A stretch of DNA of 64,000 bases from Halobacillus kuroshimensis DSM 18393. Lineage in GTDB: Bacteria > Bacillota > Bacilli > Bacillales > Halobacillaceae. Shown here piece after piece: positions 43,374 to 53,973 of this stretch. Both the position numbers and the translations under genes were made by a program. The stretch covers positions 248,001 through 312,000 of the forward strand of contig NZ_AUDY01000010.1 of the NCBI RefSeq assembly GCF_000425705.1, given 5' to 3'. The notes beneath the pieces were generated by a model, which had not been told where the DNA came from, searched no databases, and saw only the letters and a list, made by a program, of their open reading frames with translations. The first letter of the stretch is position 1. Every line of letters begins with the position of its first letter.

Positions 43374-43529
43374 GTGCTCGACAACCTTTCATGGAATGTT
43401 TTCAGGCAGACGGGAAGTGTGGAAACTTACTTGATGATGAAAGAATTTGAGTCGCAGGATCAACAACAGTCTCAGGAACCATTTGCTTCCTCCCCTGATC
43501 CCCTGACAACGAATGATCAAAATTCGTAA
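43374..43529 (+). CDS. yqzL: YqzL small protein
   Basis: A 51-residue protein with the YqzL pattern DNLSWNVFRQTGSVETYL at the N-terminus and a Gln/Ser-rich tail. Function unknown. The GTG at 43374 is preferred, with AAAGGCGGTG about 9 bases upstream; the open frame extends to 43338 but lacks a ribosome-binding site. It lies between era and recO, as in B. subtilis. Confidence 0.8.
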   Translation: MLDNLSWNVFRQTGSVETYLMMKEFESQDQQQSQEPFASSPDPLTTNDQNS

Positions 43530-43550
43530 ACGGAGCAGGTGATACACTTG

Positions 43551-44294
43551 ATGGACAAAGTGGAAGGCCTTGTGATCCGTACTAATAATTATGGGGAAAC
43601 ACATAAGATAGTCACGATGATGACAAGGGAGAAAGGGAAAATAGGTGTCATGGCCAGAGGCGCTAAGAAGCCGAAGAGCCGGATGGCATCTGTATCCCAG
43701 CCGTTTATTCACGGAATGTATCTCATACAGTCAGGATCCGGACTTGGATCTATGAGCCAGGGGGAAATGTTATCTTCCCTCCGTTCCATCCGCGAGGATA
43801 TTGTCAAAACAGCCTATGCTTCCTACATTGCAGAGCTGACCGACAAGCTCATAGAAGAAAAACAACCGGATCCTTTTCTTTTTGAACAGCTTCTGCAGAC
43901 GATGGTGTGGATGAATGAAGATAAAGATCCGAACATCCTCACTATGATGTATGAATTGAAGCTTTTTAAAAAGGCCGGATTTGCACCGGTGGTCGATCAC
44001 TGCCTGAACTGCGGCAGTACAGAAGGTCCGTATTCCTTTTCCATGTCCGAAGGCGGTCTTCTCTGTTACCGCTGCAAGCATATCGATCCCGGAGCCTACG
44101 GCCTGCCGGATCCGCTGCCAAAGCTGCTGCGTGTATTTTTACATATTGATGTAAAACGACTCGGACAGATTACCATGAAGGAAGAAAATAAAAAGCTGCT
44201 CCGTCAGCTGATGGATGAATACTATGACCGTTACGGCGGATATTTTATCAAATCCAAAAAGTTTTTGAAGCAGCTTGATTTATTTTCTGAGTGA
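43551..44294 (+). CDS. recO: DNA repair protein RecO
   Basis: Recombination mediator that loads RecA on SSB-coated DNA, 247 residues. An N-terminal OB fold and a zinc finger (CLNCGSTEG near residue 147 and CYRC) are visible. AGGTGA stands 8 bases before ATG 43551. Upstream in-frame GTG at 43539 is too close to it. Confidence 0.94.
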   Translation: MDKVEGLVIRTNNYGETHKIVTMMTREKGKIGVMARGAKKPKSRMASVSQPFIHGMYLIQSGSGLGSMSQGEMLSSLRSIREDIVKTAYASYIAELTDKLIEEKQPDPFLFEQLLQTMVWMNEDKDPNILTMMYELKLFKKAGFAPVVDHCLNCGSTEGPYSFSMSEGGLLCYRCKHIDPGAYGLPDPLPKLLRVFLHIDVKRLGQITMKEENKKLLRQLMDEYYDRYGGYFIKSKKFLKQLDLFSE

Positions 44295-44297
44295 GGT

Positions 44298-44327
44298 TTG
44301 ACAGCATCCTTGCAACTAGAGTATGAT
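44298..44327 (+). promoter_or_regulatory. Sigma-A promoter of glyQS
   Basis: Perfect TTGACA and TATGAT separated by 18 bases, 14 bases before the T-box stem I. Confidence 0.82.
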
Positions 44328-44340
44328 TCTAATATCAAAT

Positions 44341-44545
44341 ATACGTACTGCAGTGAAAGAGAGGAGTAGCTGAACTCCGTTCTCCACAAGCGAGCCTGAG
44401 CCGGTGAAAGTCAGGCGGGAACCATTCAGTGAAGGCGCTCTGGAGCAGTTTTTTAAAGTGGCTTTTCTACATAGAAGAGCAATTAGGGTGGAACCGCGGA
44501 AATCCCGTCCCTATGTCTGATTCAGGCATAGGGGCGGGATTTTCT
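44341..44545 (+). promoter_or_regulatory. Glycine T-box leader of glyQS
   Basis: A tRNA-sensing riboswitch. The T-box core AGGGTGGAACCGCG lies at 44485-44498 and the terminator stem (AAATCCCG, CCCTATG and complement) at 44500-44545. The likely specifier GGC is at 44434-44436, by alignment with the B. subtilis glyQS leader. The bulge UGGA fits the U discriminator of tRNA-Gly. Uncharged tRNA-Gly should prevent termination. Confidence 0.95.
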
Positions 44546-44578
44546 TTATCCGCTCACTTTCTAGGAGGAGGAAAAGAC

Positions 44579-45466
44579 TTGAATATTCAAGATATGATTT
44601 TAACCCTGCAGAATCACTGGTCCAGCCAGGGGTGTCTGCTCATGCAGGCTTATGATACGGAAAAAGGGGCAGGAACGATGTCTCCGATGACGCTGCTTCG
44701 AAGCCTTGGTCCGGAACCTTGGAACGTAGCCTATGTAGAACCTTCCCGTCGTCCGGCTGATGGACGCTATGGCCAGAACCCAAACCGTTTGTACCAGCAC
44801 CATCAGTTCCAGGTCATCATGAAACCATCTCCGGATAACATTCAGGAGCTGTATTTAGAATCCCTGCGTGCCCTTGGCATCGATCCATTGAAGCATGATA
44901 TCCGCTTCGTTGAAGATAACTGGGAAAACCCGACACTTGGAGCCGCCGGCCTTGGATGGGAAGTATGGTTGGACGGTATGGAAATTACTCAATTCACGTA
45001 CTTCCAACAGATTGGTGGATTGGAAGCGAAGCCGGTGTCAGCGGAAATCACGTACGGGCTTGAGCGTCTGGCGTCCTATATTCAGGATAAGGAAAATGTT
45101 TTTGATCTGGAATGGACCAACGGCGTGACAGTAGGAGACATCTTTACACAGCCGGAATACGAACATTCCGTTTATACGTTCGAAGCGTCCGATGAAAAGA
45201 TGCTCTTTGATTTGTTTGCAACCTATGAGAAAGAAGCGGAACGCATCATGGAAGAGGGACTCGTGTTCCCTGCGTATGATTACGTGCTGAAGTGTTCGCA
45301 TACGTTCAACCTTCTGGATGCTAAGGGCGTCATCAGTGTCACAGAGAGGACGGGATACATTTCCCGGGTCCGGAACCTTGCCCGTAAAATTGCGAAAACC
45401 TATGTAGAAGAAAGGGAACGCCTCGGATTCCCAATGTTGAAGAAAGAAGGTGGAGCAGATGAGTAA
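44579..45466 (+). CDS. glyQ: Glycine--tRNA ligase alpha subunit
   Basis: Catalytic subunit of the bacterial heterotetrameric GlyRS. The 295 residues match B. subtilis GlyQ. Motifs: [32 protein letters not shown] and [10 protein letters not shown]. It starts at TTG with AGGAGGAGG 7 bases upstream; the open frame upstream runs through the T-box and is not real. It overlaps glyS by 8 bases. Confidence 0.96.
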   Translation: MNIQDMILTLQNHWSSQGCLLMQAYDTEKGAGTMSPMTLLRSLGPEPWNVAYVEPSRRPADGRYGQNPNRLYQHHQFQVIMKPSPDNIQELYLESLRALGIDPLKHDIRFVEDNWENPTLGAAGLGWEVWLDGMEITQFTYFQQIGGLEAKPVSAEITYGLERLASYIQDKENVFDLEWTNGVTVGDIFTQPEYEHSVYTFEASDEKMLFDLFATYEKEAERIMEEGLVFPAYDYVLKCSHTFNLLDAKGVISVTERTGYISRVRNLARKIAKTYVEERERLGFPMLKKEGGADE

Positions 45467-47543
45467 GACTGTATTATTTGAGCTCGGCCTGGAGGAGCTT
45501 CCTGCCCGTTTTATTAATGATGCTCTTGCCCAGTTGAAAGATAAGACAGAGAAGTGGCTGACAGATAACCGGATCCCTTTTGGTGATATCCACGGCTTTG
45601 CCACACCAAGAAGACTGGCTGTCCAAATCACAGAAGTCGCTGATAAGCAGCCGGACCTTGAGGAAGAGGCGAAGGGTCCTGCTAAAAAGATCGCCCTCGA
45701 TGAAGAAGGGAACTGGTCGAAGGCAGCCATTGGATTTACAAAAGGGCAGGGCAGAGACGTCGATGATATTTACTTCAAGGAAATCAAAGGTACAGAATAT
45801 GTGCACGTGCGTAAATTCATTGAAGGAAAGGAAACGGCCGCCCTGCTTGAGCAGTTTGGAGAGGTTTTTCTATCTCTGAATTTCCCAAAGAATATGCGCT
45901 GGGGAGACCGTGATCTCCGTTTTGCCCGTCCGATCCGCTGGATGGTGGCTTTATTCGGGGAACAGGTGATTCCTTTCCAAATCGAGAACGTTCATACAGA
46001 CCGCCGGACATTCGGCCATCGTTTTCTTGGATCAGAAACAACCATCCCGAGTGCGGATCACTACGAACAGACGCTTTCTGATCAATACGTTATGGCTTCT
46101 GTGGAAAAGCGTCAGGGTCGAATTGTAAGCCAGCTTAAACAGCTGGAAGAGAAACAGAGCTGGAAGCTTATGATAGATGAGGAGCTTCTCGAAGAAGTGA
46201 CCCATCTGGTGGAATATCCAGCTGTTTTCAGCGGAGCATTCTCAGAGGAATTCCTGGAGGTGCCTGAAGAAGCATTGATTACATCCATGAAAGAGCACCA
46301 GCGTTATTTCCCTGTCCGCTCCCATGATAACAAGCTGCTGCCATATTTCGTCGGTGTGCGTAATGGGGACGACCAGAACATTGATATCGTAGCCCGTGGA
46401 AACGAAAAGGTGTTGAAAGCACGCTTGAAAGATGCGCAGTTCTTTTATGAGGAAGACCAGAAGGGAAGCATCGATGAGAAGATGGAGAAGCTTTCCCGTA
46501 TGGTTTATCAGGAGGAACTTGGTACGCTTGCGGATAAGGTTCAGCGTATAACAGCCATTACTGGTAAACTGAGTGAATGGCTCGGCCTGAGTGAAGAAGA
46601 AAAACAAAAAGCTACGCGTGCTGCGGAAATCTGCAAATTTGACCTTGTCACCCAGATGGTCGACGAATTCACCGAGCTTCAAGGAGTGATGGGTGAGAAG
46701 TATGCCCGTCTGTTTGGGGAAGATGAGGAAGTGGCTGCGGCTGTCAATGAACACTATATGCCTCGGCAGGCCAATGGTGAAGTGCCATCATCTACGATCG
46801 GATCCATTGTGAGCATTGCAGATAAACTCGATACGATCGTCGGAAGTGTTTCTATCGGTCATGTACCAACAGGATCTCAGGACCCATACGGGTTGAGAAG
46901 ACAGGCCCTTGGTATTCTTCAAACGCTGAACAGCCGTGGCTGGTCCGTGTCCGTTGAAAAACTGATCGATCTTGTTCATCAGTTCTATATCGAACTTGAA
47001 CTCCCGACAAGATCGGAAGAAGAGGTTCACAAGGATCTTCATGAATTTTTCCGTGTCCGTGCCGCCTATCTGCTACGTGAAAATGAAGTGGATCCAGACA
47101 TCGTGGAAGCTGTTCTCGCACAGGGTATCGGTCACTTCCCTGTTGCAGGGCGAAAAGCGGATCTGCTTGTTGAAAAACGGAATGAGCCCTCTTTCAAACC
47201 TGTGCAGGAAGCCCTCGGCCGTGTATTGAATTTAGCTGAAAAAGCCGATGCAGAGGAAGTCCATCCAGAACTGTTTGAAAGCAAGGAAGAACAGCAGCTT
47301 TACGATGTGTTCCAAACGGTCCATGAATCGTACAGCCGTCAGATGTCTGAAGGCCGTGTGGAAGAGGCACTGGAGACCCTGTCCGGACTGGCGGAGCCGA
47401 TTCACTCCTTCTTTGATGCGGTCATGGTCATGGCAGAGGATGAAAGAGTCAGAGCCAACCGACTCGGCCTGTTGAAGCAGATGGCTGGAGATATTTATCA
47501 GTATGCCGATCTGACACGAATCGAGTGGAAACAGCAGTTCTAA
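45459..47543 (+). CDS. glyS: Glycine--tRNA ligase beta subunit
   Basis: tRNA-binding subunit of GlyRS, 694 residues. It starts [16 protein letters not shown] and includes FGHRFLG and the B3/B4 and HD-like regions ([26 protein letters not shown]). ATG 45459 lies within the end of glyQ, with GGTGGAG upstream. It is co-regulated with glyQ by the T-box. Confidence 0.97.
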   Translation: MSKTVLFELGLEELPARFINDALAQLKDKTEKWLTDNRIPFGDIHGFATPRRLAVQITEVADKQPDLEEEAKGPAKKIALDEEGNWSKAAIGFTKGQGRDVDDIYFKEIKGTEYVHVRKFIEGKETAALLEQFGEVFLSLNFPKNMRWGDRDLRFARPIRWMVALFGEQVIPFQIENVHTDRRTFGHRFLGSETTIPSADHYEQTLSDQYVMASVEKRQGRIVSQLKQLEEKQSWKLMIDEELLEEVTHLVEYPAVFSGAFSEEFLEVPEEALITSMKEHQRYFPVRSHDNKLLPYFVGVRNGDDQNIDIVARGNEKVLKARLKDAQFFYEEDQKGSIDEKMEKLSRMVYQEELGTLADKVQRITAITGKLSEWLGLSEEEKQKATRAAEICKFDLVTQMVDEFTELQGVMGEKYARLFGEDEEVAAAVNEHYMPRQANGEVPSSTIGSIVSIADKLDTIVGSVSIGHVPTGSQDPYGLRRQALGILQTLNSRGWSVSVEKLIDLVHQFYIELELPTRSEEEVHKDLHEFFRVRAAYLLRENEVDPDIVEAVLAQGIGHFPVAGRKADLLVEKRNEPSFKPVQEALGRVLNLAEKADAEEVHPELFESKEEQQLYDVFQTVHESYSRQMSEGRVEEALETLSGLAEPIHSFFDAVMVMAEDERVRANRLGLLKQMAGDIYQYADLTRIEWKQQF

Positions 47544-47554
47544 GCACCCTTCTT

Positions 47555-47582
47555 TTGCCCATTCAGGAAAATGAGGTATAAT
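47555..47582 (+). promoter_or_regulatory. Promoter of ccpN
   Basis: TTGCCC and a perfect TATAAT are separated by 16 bases, 42 bases before the ccpN start. Confidence 0.65.
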
Positions 47583-47624
47583 AGTGAATAGTATGTCACA
47601 TTCAGTGTTCAGGGTGGTGAGAAC

Positions 47625-48254
47625 TTGGAATTATCAAACCGGCAGGAGCAGATTATTCAAATTGTGAAGGATAATGGACCGATTACCGGAGAGAACATCG
47701 CAGAAAGACTGGAATTAACACGGGCGACCCTGCGTCCGGATCTTGCTATATTAACGATGGCAGGCTATCTGGATGCGCGGCCCCGGGTGGGTTATTTTTT
47801 CACGGGGAAAACAGGTTCTGAACTTTTCACGGAAAAACTGAAAAAGTTCAAAGTGAGGGAATACCAGTCCCTCCCGATAGTTGTAGAGGAAGACGTATCG
47901 GCGTATGATGCGATCTGTGCGATGTTTCTTGAAGATGTCGGAACATTGTTTGTCACGAACCATAAATCCCATCTTGTCGGCGTCCTTTCCAGAAAGGACC
48001 TGCTGAGGGCAAGCATAGGATCGAAGGACTTAACGTCCATCCCGGTCCATATCATTATGACGCGTATGCCGAATATTACGATATGTGAGCCTGAGGATCT
48101 CCTTTTGGACGCCGCCCAGAAGTTAATAGAAAAACAGATCGACGGACTGCCGGTCGTGAATCCTGCAGAGGATGGGCTTGAGGTCGTTGGAAGATTAACG
48201 AAAACAAATATAACCAAAGCCCTTGTAGAACTTGCACGCGATCAGCATATTTGA
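47625..48254 (+). CDS. ccpN: Gluconeogenesis repressor CcpN
   Basis: DNA-binding protein with an N-terminal helix-turn-helix (about 1-60, NRQEQIIQIVKDNGPITGEN) and two CBS domains (about 80-205), total 209 residues. CcpN in B. subtilis represses gapB and pckA in the presence of glucose. It starts at TTG, with GGGTGGTGA about 5 bases upstream. It is followed 21 bases later by ppdkR, which modulates CcpN in B. subtilis. Confidence 0.93.
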   Translation: MELSNRQEQIIQIVKDNGPITGENIAERLELTRATLRPDLAILTMAGYLDARPRVGYFFTGKTGSELFTEKLKKFKVREYQSLPIVVEEDVSAYDAICAMFLEDVGTLFVTNHKSHLVGVLSRKDLLRASIGSKDLTSIPVHIIMTRMPNITICEPEDLLLDAAQKLIEKQIDGLPVVNPAEDGLEVVGRLTKTNITKALVELARDQHI

Positions 48255-48275
48255 TTCAGGATTAGGAGGGGCAGT

Positions 48276-49088
48276 ATGGAGAAACCATTAATTTATGTAC
48301 TATCCGATTCCGTAGGGGAGACCGCTGAGCTTGTTACAAAGGCTTGCTTGAGTCAGTTTGATGACGGACCTTTTGACCTTCAGCGCATCCCGTATGTAGA
48401 AGATAAAGGGACGATTAACGAAGCTGTCCTTCAAGCGAAAGAGCACGATGCCATGATCGGCTTTACCCTTGTCGTTCCTGAATACAGGATTCACCTGAAA
48501 CAGGAAGCCGAAAAACACGGGGTCCGCTGTGTTGATATTATGGGGCCGATGATGGAAGCGATGGAAAGTCACCTCAAAATACAGCCGAGACTGGAGCCGG
48601 GTCTCGTCCACAAGCTTGATGAGGATTATTTCAAGCGGGTGGAAGCCATTGAATTCGCTGTCCGGTATGATGATGGCCGTGACCCGCGGGGCATTTCCAA
48701 GGCAGATATCGTTTTGATCGGCGTATCCCGAACGTCCAAAACTCCACTGTCCCAGTATCTTGCTCATAAGAGGCTGAAAGTGGCAAACGTCCCGATTGTT
48801 CCGGAAGTCCAGCCACCGTCTGAATTGTTCCGGGTGGACCCGGAGAAATGCATCGGCTTGAAAATCAGTGCAGAAAAGCTGAATGATATCCGGAAGGAAC
48901 GTTTGAAATCCCTGGGACTCGGTGATCAGGCTACATATGCCAACCTTGAACGGATCAGCCAGGAGCTGGAGCATTTCAACAGAATAGTCGATAAAATCGG
49001 CTGTCCGGTTATTGATGTCTCTAATAAAGCTGTAGAGGAAACGGCGAATATCATTATGAATAAGCTGAGGAAAGATGCTCAGGAATAA
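48276..49088 (+). CDS. ppdkR: Pyruvate, phosphate dikinase regulatory protein (YqfL)
   Basis: DUF299 bifunctional Ser/Thr kinase/phosphorylase of 270 residues. The P-loop-like [15 protein letters not shown] is near residue 149. In many organisms it switches PPDK; in B. subtilis YqfL acts positively on CcpN-controlled genes. The substrate here is not settled. It is in an operon with ccpN and ends at a terminator. Confidence 0.93.
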   Translation: MEKPLIYVLSDSVGETAELVTKACLSQFDDGPFDLQRIPYVEDKGTINEAVLQAKEHDAMIGFTLVVPEYRIHLKQEAEKHGVRCVDIMGPMMEAMESHLKIQPRLEPGLVHKLDEDYFKRVEAIEFAVRYDDGRDPRGISKADIVLIGVSRTSKTPLSQYLAHKRLKVANVPIVPEVQPPSELFRVDPEKCIGLKISAEKLNDIRKERLKSLGLGDQATYANLERISQELEHFNRIVDKIGCPVIDVSNKAVEETANIIMNKLRKDAQE

Positions 49089-49100
49089 TGCAGAATCTCA

Positions 49101-49132
49101 AAAAGTCGCGCTTTGATTAAGCGCGGCTTTTG
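49101..49132 (+). terminator. Terminator of ccpN-ppdkR
   Basis: AAAAGTCGCGCTT and AAGCGCGGCTTTT form a 13-bp stem (one G-U) with loop TGATT and T residues. Confidence 0.85.
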
Positions 49133-49335
49133 TTGGGAAGAATGAAATTAGGTAAAATTAGACATAGCATTCACAGGAGAAATGTATTATAATATTTTTT
49201 TGTGGAAAAATCCTGACAGGTCCGTTTTCATATCTGCAGGATCCTTACTCCTTACGCACATTGTCTATTTTTCAGAAAAATAAAACATTTGCATTTTAGG
49301 AGGATTCTACCGCTTGCTGTAGAAATATTGATACT

Positions 49336-49797
49336 ATGCCAAAAATACATCGAACGATCTGGGTAGACGCAGACAGCTGTCCCGTTCAGAAGGAAATCGA
49401 GGAAATGAGCGCGGAGTGCGGCGTGACGGCCAGATTCATTGCTACGGTAAATCATTTCAGTACAGAGAAGTCACAGGCATCCTGGACCTTTGTTGATGAT
49501 GGTTCCCAGTCTGTAGACCTTTACATTTTGAATGCAGCTGCCAGGGGAGATGTGGTCATTACGCAGGACTTGTCGCTGGCTGTTCTTCTGACCTCTAAAG
49601 GGGTTTATGTGATGACGCCGCGAGGAAAACTGATAAAGGAAACCGATGCGGATCACATTATGAACCAGAAGTTTATCCGGCAGCAGACGATGAAGCAGAA
49701 GCGTAAATGGAAGGGGCCTTCCGCCTTTACGGACAAGCACAGAGAAGAGTTCCGGGAAACTTTCCAATATTTGTTGTCTGATCATGAAGGAATTTAG
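49336..49797 (+). CDS. yaiI: UPF0178 family protein (YaiI/YqxD)
   Basis: PIN-like fold family of unknown function, 153 residues, with the signature TIWVDADSCPVQKEI at residues 7-21. The gene lies just before dnaG, as yqxD does in B. subtilis. ATG 49336 has no clear ribosome-binding site; the strong AGGAGGATT at 49298-49306 is about 30 bases upstream and leads instead to TTG-CTG-TAG. Confidence 0.9.
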   Translation: MPKIHRTIWVDADSCPVQKEIEEMSAECGVTARFIATVNHFSTEKSQASWTFVDDGSQSVDLYILNAAARGDVVITQDLSLAVLLTSKGVYVMTPRGKLIKETDADHIMNQKFIRQQTMKQKRKWKGPSAFTDKHREEFRETFQYLLSDHEGI

Positions 49798-49834
49798 CCT
49801 TTGGAAGAGAATAATTGAGTAGTATGGTGATCAT

Positions 49835-51646
49835 ATGGCTGGACACATTCCAGAAGAAAAAGTAGATGAGATTCGGAAATCAGCCGACATTGTGGAAGTG
49901 ATCGGCGATTATGTTGACCTCAAAAAGCAGGGAAGAAACCATTTTGGCCTTTGTCCATTCCATGGGGAAAACACTCCTTCTTTTTCCGTTTCACAGGATA
50001 AGCAGATTTTTCATTGCTTTGGTTGTGGAAAGGGAGGGAATGTCTACACCTTCCTTATGGAAATGGAAGGATACAGTTTTATACAGGCACTCAAGCAGCT
50101 TTCTGAAAGCACGGGTGTGGAAATTCCAGAGCAGATTGCTGATGAGAACCACACCGGGGCGGATAACCAGGAATCACAGGCGATGCTTGAAGCACACCAG
50201 TGGCTGACAAAATTATACCATCATTTGTTAAAGAATTCCAAGGACGGCCGAAAAGCCTATGAATATCTTTTGGACAGAGGGTTCACAGAAGAAACCATCC
50301 AGAAGTATCAGCTCGGTTATTCGCCGGATGATAAGGACTTCGTCGTTACCTTTCTTGAGAAAAAAGGCTTTCATCCCCAGACGATGGTCAAAGCCGGCCT
50401 GTTGAGTGTGAATGATCAGGGGAACTATGCCGACCGCTTTCGCGGAAGGGTCATGTTTCCGCTGCGCAACCACCTGGGGAAGACCGTGGCTTTTGCCGGA
50501 AGAGCTCTTGGAGATCAGCAGCCCAAGTATTTGAATAGTCCGGAAACGGAACTCTTTCATAAGGGCCGGCTGCTTTATAACTTCGATCTTGCCCGGTCCT
50601 CCATACGTAAGGAAAAAACCGTTGTCCTATTCGAAGGGTTCGGGGATGTTATATCCGCTGCCCAGTCGGGTATCCCTTATGCAGTAGGGACCATGGGAAC
50701 ATCGCTTTCCAGTACACAGGCCAACTTGCTGAAAAAGTATACGGATCAGATCATCGTCTGTTATGACGGTGACCGTGCAGGGATTGAGGCGGCTGTCAAG
50801 GCTGCCAGACTGACAAAGAGCATCGGTTGTCAGACGTTTGTAGCCCGTGTACCCGACGGTCTGGACCCGGATGACTTCATCCAGCGGCACGGCGGGGACC
50901 GTTTCAAAAAGGAAGTGCTTGATACCAGCGACACGTACATCTCCTTTATGATGAGTTATCTCCGCAGGGATTATAACCTGCAGGTGGAAGGAGATCGTAT
51001 CGCCTATATCGAAAAAGTACTACAGGAGATTGCCACTCTGGATCGTGCGGTCGAGAGAGAGCATTACCTGAATGAGATGTCGTCTGAATTTCAGTTATCT
51101 CTGGAAACCTTGAAAGAGGAAATCAGTCAGATAAGAAGTCAGCAGGGTGTGAAGGATAATGAGCCAAAGAACCGATATACTAATCCTAAGAGGGAAACAT
51201 CGGTTCAGAACAAGCTTCTTCCTGCATTTCATAATGCGGAAAGAAAGCTGATTGCATATATGTTGAAAGATCCCTACATTGCTGATAAAGTTCAGGAGGA
51301 AATAGGAGGGGCTTTTAATATAGAAGACCATCAGGTCATTGTCACACATCTTTACGCATATTATGAAGACGGCAATGAATCAGATATCAGTCAGTTCGTT
51401 GAAATGATTGAGGATATGTCCATCAAAAACCTCGTGATCGAGCTCGCAATGGCGCCCGTCAGTGAGGAAGTATCCGATCAGGAAATCCATGATTATATGG
51501 AGCGGATCCGATTGGAAAACTGGGATCGAACGGATATTAAGAGCCTGGAATCCGAGTTGAAGCGGGCTGAACAGCAGAACGAGCCGATCAAGGCCGCGGA
51601 AATTGCGATGGAGATTATAAAACGGAAAAAAGAATTAAAAGCGTAA
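49835..51646 (+). CDS. dnaG: DNA primase DnaG
   Basis: RNA primer synthesis at the replication fork, 603 residues. The zinc finger (CPFHGENTPSFSV and CFGCGKGGNVYTF, about 41-70), the catalytic core, and the TOPRIM domain (VLFEGFGDVISA and DGDRAGIEA) are visible. A C-terminal helicase-binding domain ends the protein. It lies in the yaiI-dnaG-sigA cluster. Confidence 0.97.
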   Translation: MAGHIPEEKVDEIRKSADIVEVIGDYVDLKKQGRNHFGLCPFHGENTPSFSVSQDKQIFHCFGCGKGGNVYTFLMEMEGYSFIQALKQLSESTGVEIPEQIADENHTGADNQESQAMLEAHQWLTKLYHHLLKNSKDGRKAYEYLLDRGFTEETIQKYQLGYSPDDKDFVVTFLEKKGFHPQTMVKAGLLSVNDQGNYADRFRGRVMFPLRNHLGKTVAFAGRALGDQQPKYLNSPETELFHKGRLLYNFDLARSSIRKEKTVVLFEGFGDVISAAQSGIPYAVGTMGTSLSSTQANLLKKYTDQIIVCYDGDRAGIEAAVKAARLTKSIGCQTFVARVPDGLDPDDFIQRHGGDRFKKEVLDTSDTYISFMMSYLRRDYNLQVEGDRIAYIEKVLQEIATLDRAVEREHYLNEMSSEFQLSLETLKEEISQIRSQQGVKDNEPKNRYTNPKRETSVQNKLLPAFHNAERKLIAYMLKDPYIADKVQEEIGGAFNIEDHQVIVTHLYAYYEDGNESDISQFVEMIEDMSIKNLVIELAMAPVSEEVSDQEIHDYMERIRLENWDRTDIKSLESELKRAEQQNEPIKAAEIAMEIIKRKKELKA

Positions 51647-51687
51647 TCAGGTAGAGTTTGGATAGATTGTTGGAAGGAGGGGGACTT

Positions 51688-52821
51688 ATGGCAGAGAAGA
51701 AACAACAGCCATCACGTTCTAAAGAAACTGAAAATCAGACGGAATTGACACTGGAGCAGGCCAAAGAGCAGGTCGTAGAGTTAGGGAAAAAGCGCGGAAT
51801 CCTCGCGTATGAAGAGGTGGCTGAGAAATTATCCAGCTTCGAACTCGACTCCGATCAAATGGATGAATTTTACGAGCACCTGAATGAACAGGGTGTAGAG
51901 GTCATCGGTGATTCTGAATCGGACCCTAGTATCAAGCAGCTTGATAAGGAAGAGGAATTCGACCTCAATGACCTGAGTGTGCCTCCAGGTGTGAAAATCA
52001 ATGACCCGGTCCGTATGTATTTGAAAGAAATCGGCCGCGTCAATCTATTATCAGCCAAAGACGAAATCAGTCTTGCCCAGCGTATAGAAAATGGGGATGA
52101 GGAAGCGAAAAGGGATCTGGCAGAAGCCAACCTTCGTCTTGTTGTAAGTATTGCCAAGCGTTACGTCGGCCGTGGTATGCTTTTCCTTGATCTTATCCAG
52201 GAAGGGAACATGGGTCTGATTAAAGCGGTTGAAAAATTCGATTACCGCAAAGGTTACAAATTCAGTACCTATGCTACATGGTGGATCAGACAGGCGATTA
52301 CCCGTGCGATTGCCGACCAGGCACGTACCATCCGTATTCCGGTTCACATGGTGGAAACGATTAACAAACTAATCCGTGTTCAGCGGCAGCTTCTTCAGGA
52401 CCTCGGCCGCGAACCAACACCAGAGGAAATTGCTCAGGATATGGATCTTACACCGGATAAAGTCCGTGAAATCCTTAAGATTGCCCAGGAGCCCGTATCA
52501 CTGGAAACACCGATCGGGGAAGAAGACGACTCCCATCTTGGTGATTTCATTGAGGACCAGGAAGCAACCTCCCCATCTGACCATGCCGCCTATGAACTAT
52601 TGAAGGAACAGCTTGAAGACGTCCTGGACACACTGACAGATAGAGAAGAAAATGTCCTGCGCCTCCGTTTTGGACTTGATGACGGACGTACGCGAACACT
52701 CGAAGAGGTCGGAAAAGTGTTCGGAGTAACCCGGGAAAGAATCCGGCAGATTGAAGCGAAAGCTCTTCGTAAGCTGAGACACCCGAGCCGCAGCAAACGC
52801 CTGAAAGACTTTATGGAATAA
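51688..52821 (+). CDS. sigA: RNA polymerase housekeeping sigma factor SigA
   Basis: Primary sigma factor, 377 residues. Region 1.1 is N-terminal. Regions 2.1-2.4 include [20 protein letters not shown] and region 4.2 [20 protein letters not shown]. It starts at ATG 51688, preceded by GGAGGGGG. It is downstream of dnaG in the macromolecular synthesis operon. Confidence 0.98.
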   Translation: MAEKKQQPSRSKETENQTELTLEQAKEQVVELGKKRGILAYEEVAEKLSSFELDSDQMDEFYEHLNEQGVEVIGDSESDPSIKQLDKEEEFDLNDLSVPPGVKINDPVRMYLKEIGRVNLLSAKDEISLAQRIENGDEEAKRDLAEANLRLVVSIAKRYVGRGMLFLDLIQEGNMGLIKAVEKFDYRKGYKFSTYATWWIRQAITRAIADQARTIRIPVHMVETINKLIRVQRQLLQDLGREPTPEEIAQDMDLTPDKVREILKIAQEPVSLETPIGEEDDSHLGDFIEDQEATSPSDHAAYELLKEQLEDVLDTLTDREENVLRLRFGLDDGRTRTLEEVGKVFGVTRERIRQIEAKALRKLRHPSRSKRLKDFME

Positions 52822-52899
52822 GAACAGCCGTAGACTCAGGGTTCTTTTACAACGCCTATGTAGGAGGATCTTGAGTTTATCTGTGTTTTGGAGGAAAGT

Positions 52900-53433
52900 A
52901 TGCAGGATGAGCGTACGAAAACCATCATTCATGAGATTCAGTATTGGAAAGAAAGCAGGCTTCTCCCCGCGGAATACTGTGACTTTCTTTTGGCGTTGTA
53001 CACCAAAGGCGAGGAAGAAAAACCCGGCCATGCTCCTGTACAGACCGTACAGCTGCTGGTCCCGGCCTTTGTTCTGCTCAGCCTGTTTATGATACCCCTT
53101 ACATTACTTGTCATTTATTTTACTCAAATGGGGTTCATAATGCAAACAGGGCTTTTGTCGTTTTTTGTAGGGTCGGTATGGTTTATAAGTGGATGGTTAC
53201 ACTATAAACGGACCGACTGGTATTTGATCCCTTTTGTCAACGGTCTGTTGATCCTTCTAACGATGTCCATCTTCGTAGTGGATCACTGGACAACATCCGT
53301 CCAGGCTGTCTACATAACGATGCTGTTTCATTTTCTTATCTGGATCAGCCTCGGAATGTTCATGAAAATCAGGTTTTTGTTATGGAGTGGCGTAACCGCT
53401 GTCATTTTATGGATCATTTTCATTGTTTTATAA
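52900..53433 (+). CDS. Predicted polytopic membrane protein
   Basis: I do not recognise a named family. The 177 residues have a short hydrophilic N-terminus (IIHEIQYWKESRLLPAEYCDFLLAL) and about six hydrophobic segments (from residue 45 onward). The N-terminus resembles DUF2157-type cytosolic heads that precede membrane helices; the resemblance is weak. GGAGG lies 5 bases before ATG 52900. It lies between sigA and cccA; nothing tells its function. Confidence 0.7.
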   Translation: MQDERTKTIIHEIQYWKESRLLPAEYCDFLLALYTKGEEEKPGHAPVQTVQLLVPAFVLLSLFMIPLTLLVIYFTQMGFIMQTGLLSFFVGSVWFISGWLHYKRTDWYLIPFVNGLLILLTMSIFVVDHWTTSVQAVYITMLFHFLIWISLGMFMKIRFLLWSGVTAVILWIIFIVL

Positions 53434-53540
53434 GTTTTCGGTGGTTAAGCCTTTAATAAGTAACGGTTTTCATATAAAATAAAAATAGTCGAATAGACGC
53501 GAAAAATTCATATAGGGAATACATAAGGAGGTTGCCATTC

Positions 53541-53909
53541 ATGAGAAAGAACCCTGTGATCCCATTTGCAATTATCGCTGTACTGGGGATCGTAGCCATG
53601 ATCATTGTTTCTTCTGCCGGTATCAACCAACGTGAAGCGATTCAAAGCGAGGAAGAAGGCGGCGGAGAACAGACGGAAGAAACTGCATCCGCTGATCCGG
53701 AAGAAATGTACCAGAACAAGTGTTCAAGCTGCCATGGCGGTGACTTGAGTGGAGGCGCAGGTCCGAATCTTCAGGAAGTCGGCTCCCGTTATTCAGCAGA
53801 AGAGATCCAGGACATTATCATCAATGGTAAAGGATCACAGATGCCTGCAGGTCTTTATACCGGTGAGCAGGCCACTCAGCTGGCAGAATGGCTCGCTGAG
53901 AAAAAATAA
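53541..53909 (+). CDS. cccA: Membrane-anchored cytochrome c-550
   Basis: Small c-type cytochrome of 122 residues. One N-terminal transmembrane anchor (about 7-25, [19 protein letters not shown]) and an acidic linker precede a heme domain with CSSCH and a later Met in SQMPAGLY, the expected axial ligand. It carries electrons on the outer face of the membrane. AAGGAGG precedes ATG 53541 by 9 bases. Confidence 0.94.
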   Translation: MRKNPVIPFAIIAVLGIVAMIIVSSAGINQREAIQSEEEGGGEQTEETASADPEEMYQNKCSSCHGGDLSGGAGPNLQEVGSRYSAEEIQDIIINGKGSQMPAGLYTGEQATQLAEWLAEKK

Positions 53910-53918
53910 GAAGTACGT

Positions 53919-53955
53919 GAGAAGCTTTCTGCTGCTGTCAGAAAGCTTTTCTTTA
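53919..53955 (+). terminator. Terminator of cccA
   Basis: GAGAAGCTTTCTG and CAGAAAGCTTTTC form a stem of about 12 bp with a 7-base loop and T-rich tail. Confidence 0.8.
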
Positions 53956-53973
53956 TGAGAGGAACGATTTTTT

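Noticed and set aside
44429-44578. N-terminal extension of glyQ
   Set aside because: It runs through the T-box terminator; TTG 44579 with a strong ribosome-binding site gives the exact family length.
49209-49241. ATCCTG...CAGGAT inverted repeat upstream of yaiI
   Set aside because: A T-run exists only on the minus strand, where no gene needs a terminator; probably chance.
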